This document shows, piece after piece, positions 60,205 to 64,000 of a DNA stretch of 64,000 bases (the first letter of the stretch is position 1; each line of letters opens with the position of its first letter). The stretch covers positions 272,058 to 336,057 of the forward strand of contig NZ_RBWV01000012.1 of assembly GCF_003634695.1 (NCBI RefSeq). The letters are read 5' to 3'. The notes beneath the pieces were generated by a model. That model searched no databases, had not been told where the DNA came from, and saw nothing but the letters and a program-made list of their open reading frames with translations. The stretch comes from Motilibacter peucedani (GTDB lineage: Bacteria > Actinomycetota > Actinomycetes > Motilibacterales > Motilibacteraceae). The position numbers were made by a program, and so were the translations under genes.

Positions 60205-61398
60205 TCAGCGCACGTCGAGGCGCAGGATCCGGTCGTCGCCCTTCGACGGCTCGGCGCGGCCGTCGGTGTTGCTGGTCGTCAGCCACACCGAGCCGTCGGG
60301 CGCCACGGCGACGGTGCGCAGGCGCCCGTAGGTGCCGGTGAACGACGCCTTGGGCGCGCCGCCGCCCAGCGGCACGGCCCACAGCCGCTCGCCCTTGAGC
60401 GCCGCGACGTAGGCGGTCGACCCGACGACGGCGAGGCCCGAGGGCGACGCGTCGTCGGTGTGCCAGGTGACGACCGGGTCGGCGTAGCCGGAGCGGTGGC
60501 CGACGCCTTCGACGACCGGCCAGCCGTAGTTGCGGCCTGCGACGATGCGGTTGACCTCGTCCCAGGTGTCCTGGCCGAACTCGTCGGCCCACATGCGGCC
60601 CTGCGGGTCCCACCCGAAGCCCTGCACGTTGCGGTGGCCCAGCGTCCAGACGAGCGAGCCCGGGAACGGGTTGCCGGCAGGCACGGCTCCGGTGCGCGTC
60701 ATCCGCAGGATCTTGCCGTTCAGGGACCCGCGGTCCTGCGCGTTCGGCCGCTCCTCGGCGTCACCGGTGCCGACGTAGAGCATGCCGTCGGGGCCGAAGC
60801 CGATGCGCCCGCCGTTGTGGTGCGTGCTCCTGTGGATGCCGCGCAGCAGGACGGTGGGTGCGCCGAGCCGGCCACGGGCGTACGTCATCCGCACGACGCG
60901 GTTGTCGCTGGCGCTCGTGAGGTACGCGTAGAGGTACGGCTGGCGCGGGTAGGCGGGGTCGAGCGCGAGACCCAGCAGGCCGCCCTCGCCGCCGTCGGAG
61001 GCGGTGTGCACCGCGTCGGCCACCCGGCCCACCGTCGTCACCGCGCCCGCGGCCGTCACGCGCTTGACCAGCCCGGTGTCCCTCTCGGAGACCAGCGCCG
61101 AGCCGTCCGGCAGGAACGCCAGCCCCCACGGGGTCGTGAGCCCGGTGGCCACGGTGCCGACCACCTTCGGCGTCAGGCTGCCAGGTGCCGGCGCGCGGGT
61201 GGCGGTCGCACCGGGTCTGCCGGGTGCGGTCGCCGTCGGGGAAGGCACCGACTCGGACGACGCAGGGCCGGAGGTGGCGGCGGGCGGGACCGGCGCCGCC
61301 ACAGGGGAGGAGCTCCCGCCGCAGCCGGCGCTCAGCAGCCCGACGGCCAGGGCGGCGGCTGCCGGGCGCAGGCCCCGGCGCAGCGCGGAGCGGGTCAT
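60205..61398 (-). CDS. PQQ-dependent sugar dehydrogenase, lipoprotein
   Basis: A 397-residue exported six-bladed propeller of the soluble glucose/aldose sugar dehydrogenase family. The signal peptide ends in LLSAGCGGSS, so Cys26 may be lipidated (a non-ideal lipobox). Catalytic and PQQ-contact blocks are visible: TTPWGLAFLPDGSALVSER, GGEGGLLGLALDP, RSTHHNGGRIGFGPDGMLYVGTGD with the His base, LVWTLGHRNVQGFGWDP, and NYGWPVVEG. It would oxidise aldoses outside the membrane. No PQQ genes are nearby. A Pro/Ala/Ser-rich stretch of 55 residues separates anchor and enzyme. Confidence 0.9.
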   Translation of the reverse strand: MTRSALRRGLRPAAAALAVGLLSAGCGGSSSPVAAPVPPAATSGPASSESVPSPTATAPGRPGATATRAPAPGSLTPKVVGTVATGLTTPWGLAFLPDGSALVSERDTGLVKRVTAAGAVTTVGRVADAVHTASDGGEGGLLGLALDPAYPRQPYLYAYLTSASDNRVVRMTYARGRLGAPTVLLRGIHRSTHHNGGRIGFGPDGMLYVGTGDAEERPNAQDRGSLNGKILRMTRTGAVPAGNPFPGSLVWTLGHRNVQGFGWDPQGRMWADEFGQDTWDEVNRIVAGRNYGWPVVEGVGHRSGYADPVVTWHTDDASPSGLAVVGSTAYVAALKGERLWAVPLGGGAPKASFTGTYGRLRTVAVAPDGSVWLTTSNTDGRAEPSKGDDRILRLDVR

Positions 61399-61471
61399 CC
61401 CTCGAACGTACCCGCGCCGGGCACGGACGCACGTCGCCGCTAGCCAGCGCCCTGTCGTCAGCTCGAGGGCG

Positions 61472-62998
61472 TCAGCGCGGCAGCTGCCCCTGCGCCAGCC
61501 GCTCGGCCACGGCGACCAGCGTGCGGACGCTGGCGCCGGTGCCGCCCTTGGGCGTGTAGCCGTAGGGGTCGCCCTCGTTGAACGCCGGCCCGGCGATGTC
61601 GAGGTGGGCCCACGGCACGCCGTCGGCGACGAACTCGCGCAGGAAGAGCCCGGCCACCAGCATGCCGCCGTAGCGGTCGCCCATGTTGGCGATGTCGGCC
61701 ACGGCGGAGTCCATGCTCTTGCGCAGCTCGTCGGGCAGCGGCATCGGCCACATCGCCTCGCCCGCCGAGTCGGCGGCCTCGACGACGGCCGCCCGCAGGT
61801 CGTCGTTGTTGCCCATGACGGCGCCCGTGCGGCTGCCCAGCGCCACCAGCTGGGCGCCGGTCAGGGTCGCGGTGTCGAGCAGCACGTCGGGCTGCTCCTC
61901 GCACGCCGCGACGATGGCGTCGGCGAGCACCAGCCGGCCCTCGGCGTCGGTGTTGAGGACCTCGACGGTGCGCCCGCCGTAGATCGTCAGCACGTCGGAG
62001 GGCCGGATGGCCGAGCCGGACGGCATGTTCTCGGCCAGCGGCATCCAGCCGGTGACGCGCAGCGGCAGCCCGAGCCGGGCGATCGCGAGGACCGCGCCGA
62101 GGACCGCCGCAGCACCGCCCATGTCGCACTTCATGGTGATCATCGAGGCCGGCGGCTTGAGCGAGAGGCCGCCCGAGTCGAAGGTGATGCCCTTGCCGAC
62201 CAGCGCGAGGTGCGGCGCGTCGGGGCCGCCGCCGGTGTAGGACAGGCGCACCAGCCGCGGCGGGTTGGCCGAGCCCTGGCCGACGCCGGTGATGCCGCCG
62301 AAGCCCCGGCGGCGCAGCACCTTCTCGTCGAGCACCTCCACCTCGACCGGCAGACCTTCCACGGCGGTCCGGGCGGCCTCGGCCAGCGCGCGGGGCGGCA
62401 GGTCGGAGGGCGGGGTGTTCACCAGGTCGCGCACCAGGGCCACCGACGCGCCCAGCGCGCGGGCCCGGTCGGCCGCAGCGCGTGCAGCGGCCTCGCGGGC
62501 GACCGGGCTGACGACGGTGACGGAGGCGACGGGGGCCTGCTGCGCGTCGCTGGAGGCCCGGCGGTAGCGGGTGAACGCGTAGGAGCCCAGCAGTGCGCCC
62601 TCGCACACGGCGGCGACCGCGGCGGAGTCCGGGGCGGGCAGGGCGATCGCGACGCGGGCGGAGCCGGCGAGGGCGCGCACCGCCGCGCCGGCGGCCCGGC
62701 GCAGCACCTCGGCCTCGAGGCCCAGCTCGCGGCGGCGGCGGCCGGGCAGCGGGCCCAGTCCGACGGCCAGCACCAGCGGCGCGGCGACGCCGTCGCCCCC
62801 GGGCAGGCGCACGACCTGCTCGCGGGCGCCCGTGGCGCCGAGTGCGGTCGCCACCTTCGCCAGCCGGCTCGCCACGGCCGCCTCGAGCCCGCCGTCGGCG
62901 AGGACGGGACCTCCGCGCTGGCCCTCGTGCACGCCCACGACCAGGGCGTCCACGCGCAGGCCCGCGGCAGCGGAGGTCGTCAACGTCAGCTCGGGCAC
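61472..62998 (-). CDS. pepA: Leucyl aminopeptidase (M17)
   Basis: A 508-residue cytosolic aminopeptidase with an N-terminal macro-like domain (about 1-170) and a C-terminal catalytic domain with two metal ions. Catalytic Lys is in LVGKGITFDSGGLSLKP with a metal Asp, MKCDMGGAAAVLGA follows, and the signature NTDAEGRLVLADA holds the metal Asp/Glu and catalytic Arg. GTG 62998 is used; no clear alternative. It is divergent from gcvT, 59 bases apart, and lies 73 bases upstream of the sugar dehydrogenase on the same strand. Confidence 0.96.
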   Translation of the reverse strand: MPELTLTTSAAAGLRVDALVVGVHEGQRGGPVLADGGLEAAVASRLAKVATALGATGAREQVVRLPGGDGVAAPLVLAVGLGPLPGRRRRELGLEAEVLRRAAGAAVRALAGSARVAIALPAPDSAAVAAVCEGALLGSYAFTRYRRASSDAQQAPVASVTVVSPVAREAAARAAADRARALGASVALVRDLVNTPPSDLPPRALAEAARTAVEGLPVEVEVLDEKVLRRRGFGGITGVGQGSANPPRLVRLSYTGGGPDAPHLALVGKGITFDSGGLSLKPPASMITMKCDMGGAAAVLGAVLAIARLGLPLRVTGWMPLAENMPSGSAIRPSDVLTIYGGRTVEVLNTDAEGRLVLADAIVAACEEQPDVLLDTATLTGAQLVALGSRTGAVMGNNDDLRAAVVEAADSAGEAMWPMPLPDELRKSMDSAVADIANMGDRYGGMLVAGLFLREFVADGVPWAHLDIAGPAFNEGDPYGYTPKGGTGASVRTLVAVAERLAQGQLPR

Positions 62999-63057
62999 GG
63001 CACCATCCGGTTGTGAGTTCGTTCGGGACGCAAGAGCCCGATGCTAGCGTCCGATTC

Positions 63058-64000
63058 GTGACCACCTCGGAGCCAGTGCCGCTCGTCCGCCCCGTCCTGC
63101 ACGACCGGCACGTGGCGCTGGGTGCCCGCTTCGCCGCGTTCGCCGGCTGGGAGATGCCCCTGCAGTACTCCGGCGTCGTGGCCGAGCACACCGCGGTGCG
63201 CGAGGCCGCCGGCGTCTTCGACGTCAGCCACCTGGGCACTGTGCGGGTGACCGGGCCGGTCGCCGCGGCGTACGTCAACTCTTGCCTGACCAACGACCTC
63301 AGCCGCATCGAGCCCGGCATGGCGCAGTACACCCTGTGCTGCACCGAGAGCGGCGGCGTCGTCGACGACCTCATCGTCTACCTGCGCGCCGAGGACGACC
63401 TGCTCCTCGTCCCGAACGCCGCCAACACCGCCGAGGTCGCCCGACTGCTCGCCGAGCAGGCGCCCGACGGGGTGCTCGTCGAGAACGTCCACGGCGACTT
63501 CGCCATCCTCGCCGTGCAGGGCCCGCGCAGCGACGCCGTGCTCGAGGCGGTAGGGCTGCCCGTCGGGCACCGCTACATGAGCTTCGTCGAGGCCGAGCGC
63601 GCCGGGGTGGAGCTCACCGTGTGCCGCACCGGCTACACCGGCGAGCGGGGCTACGAGCTCGTCGTGCCGGCCGCGGCCGCGGGCGAGGTGTGGGACGCGG
63701 TGGTGGCCGCGGGTGCGGTGCCCGCCGGGCTGGGCGCCCGCGACACGCTGCGCACCGAGATGGGCTACCCCCTGCACGGCCAGGACCTCTCGCTCGAGAT
63801 CACGCCGGTCATGGCCCGCGCCTCGTGGGCCGTCGGGTGGGCCAAGCCGGCGTTCTGGGGCCGCGACGCGCTCGTCGCCGAGCGCCAGAGCGGCACCTCG
63901 CGCCGCCTGCGCGGCATCGAGGCGCTCGACCGCGGCATCCCCCGGCCCGGCATGAGCGTCCGCGACGCAGCCGGCGCCGAGATCGGCACCGTCACCAGCG
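63058..64000 (+). CDS. gcvT: Aminomethyltransferase (glycine cleavage T protein), partial
   Basis: The first 314 residues of GcvT; the window ends before the stop. The T protein releases ammonia and passes the methylene group to tetrahydrofolate from the aminomethyl-lipoyl arm of GcvH. Motifs: FAAFAGWEMPLQYSGVVAEH, GVFDVSHLG, FAILAVQGPRSDAVL, CRTGYTGERGYELVVP, LGARDTLRTEMGYPLHGQDL with the Asp-Arg-Glu site, and the folate-side ASWAVGWAKPAFWGRDAL. GTG 63058 is the start. The 59-base gap to pepA is too short for a glycine riboswitch. Confidence 0.96.
   Translation, partial: MTTSEPVPLVRPVLHDRHVALGARFAAFAGWEMPLQYSGVVAEHTAVREAAGVFDVSHLGTVRVTGPVAAAYVNSCLTNDLSRIEPGMAQYTLCCTESGGVVDDLIVYLRAEDDLLLVPNAANTAEVARLLAEQAPDGVLVENVHGDFAILAVQGPRSDAVLEAVGLPVGHRYMSFVEAERAGVELTVCRTGYTGERGYELVVPAAAAGEVWDAVVAAGAVPAGLGARDTLRTEMGYPLHGQDLSLEITPVMARASWAVGWAKPAFWGRDALVAERQSGTSRRLRGIEALDRGIPRPGMSVRDAAGAEIGTVTS

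Noticed and set aside
62999-63057. Possible glycine riboswitch upstream of gcvT
   Set aside because: The gap to pepA is only 59 bases, too short for a glycine aptamer, and no conserved aptamer core is seen.
1-64000. Mobile element, prophage, defence island or secondary-metabolite cluster
   Set aside because: No integrase, transposase, terminal repeats, phage structural genes, nuclease-based defence modules or assembly-line enzymes were found; all genes read as a stable chromosomal region.

Overview
This window is chromosomal DNA from a very high-GC (low-to-mid 70s % by eye) actinobacterium. The evidence is the base composition, heavy use of GTG starts, GTGA/ATGA start-stop overlaps, coenzyme F420 enzymes, a type A RNase P RNA, and actinobacterial family pairs (DUF3052/AhpE, DUF4191/RDD, GlnA/GlnE). 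The gene order resembles, in reversed orientation and with insertions, the Mycobacterium tuberculosis Rv2211-Rv2241 neighbourhood (gcvT, pepA, dlaT, TIGR01777 protein, lipB, lipA, DUF4191, RDD, glnA1, glnE, glnA2, panB, RNase H/phosphatase, Zn-ribbon protein, Nif3-like, ahpE, DUF3052, aceE). This comparison is from memory. The genus cannot be fixed from this DNA. No transposase, integrase, phage gene, CRISPR array, defence locus or biosynthetic megacluster was seen. No gene-free stretch exceeds 300 bases; the largest gap is about 250 bases (14877-15125).

Layout. 1-10.0 kb: a LigD-type phosphoesterase domain protein, a small membrane protein, aceE, YjbQ, a cold-shock-like protein, DUF3052-ahpE, tRNA-Val(TAC), a small Zn-ribbon protein, Nif3, a coiled-coil Zn-ribbon protein, an RNase H/phosphatase fusion and an ion permease. 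10.0-14.5 kb: rnpB, a Tat-exported F420 enzyme, a ribokinase-like sugar kinase and an alpha-dioxygenase-type haem protein. 14.5-18 kb: a partner-switching group (STAS antagonist, RsbW-like kinase, large ATPase-GAF-GAF-PAS sensor). 18-24.4 kb: small housekeeping genes (RidA, SixA-like, PRC-barrel, map, npdG, panB, nadE). 24.4-33.8 kb: glnA2, glnE, a GlsB-like stress membrane protein, a secreted beta-propeller and a GGDEF-EAL protein. 33.8-42.7 kb: codBA, an AlkZ-like winged-helix protein, a methyltransferase, and an MMPL-histidine kinase-response regulator operon. 42.8-50.4 kb: glnA1, RDD, DUF4191, lipA, LLM enzyme, lipB and a second MMPL transporter. 50.4-64 kb: peptidase E, FAD amine oxidase-like protein, membrane pseudokinase, TIGR01777 SDR, E2 (sucB/dlaT), lpd, small protein, SDR epimerase behind an 18-codon leader, PQQ sugar dehydrogenase, pepA and a truncated gcvT.

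How the genes work together. The E1, E2 and E3 parts of the pyruvate/2-oxoacid dehydrogenase complex (aceE, E2, lpd), both lipoate biosynthesis enzymes (lipA, lipB) and the lipoate-dependent glycine cleavage T-protein lie within one window. Nitrogen assimilation is represented by glnA1, glnA2 and glnE, plus cytosine uptake and deamination (codBA). The upstream regions of glnA1, glnA2 and codB share the 9-mer CCGTAACAC, which in two cases sits in GlnR-like a/b boxes with 6-base spacing; this suggests shared GlnR control. F420 chemistry is represented by npdG and two LLM-type enzymes.

The strongest unexplained observations are the GlnR-like boxes at codBA, an over-represented palindrome GCGTACGC (HIP1-like) placed in all reading frames, an Arg at the expected distal-His position of the alpha-dioxygenase homologue, and a coupled leader ORF. 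I did not find a clearly new multi-gene system.
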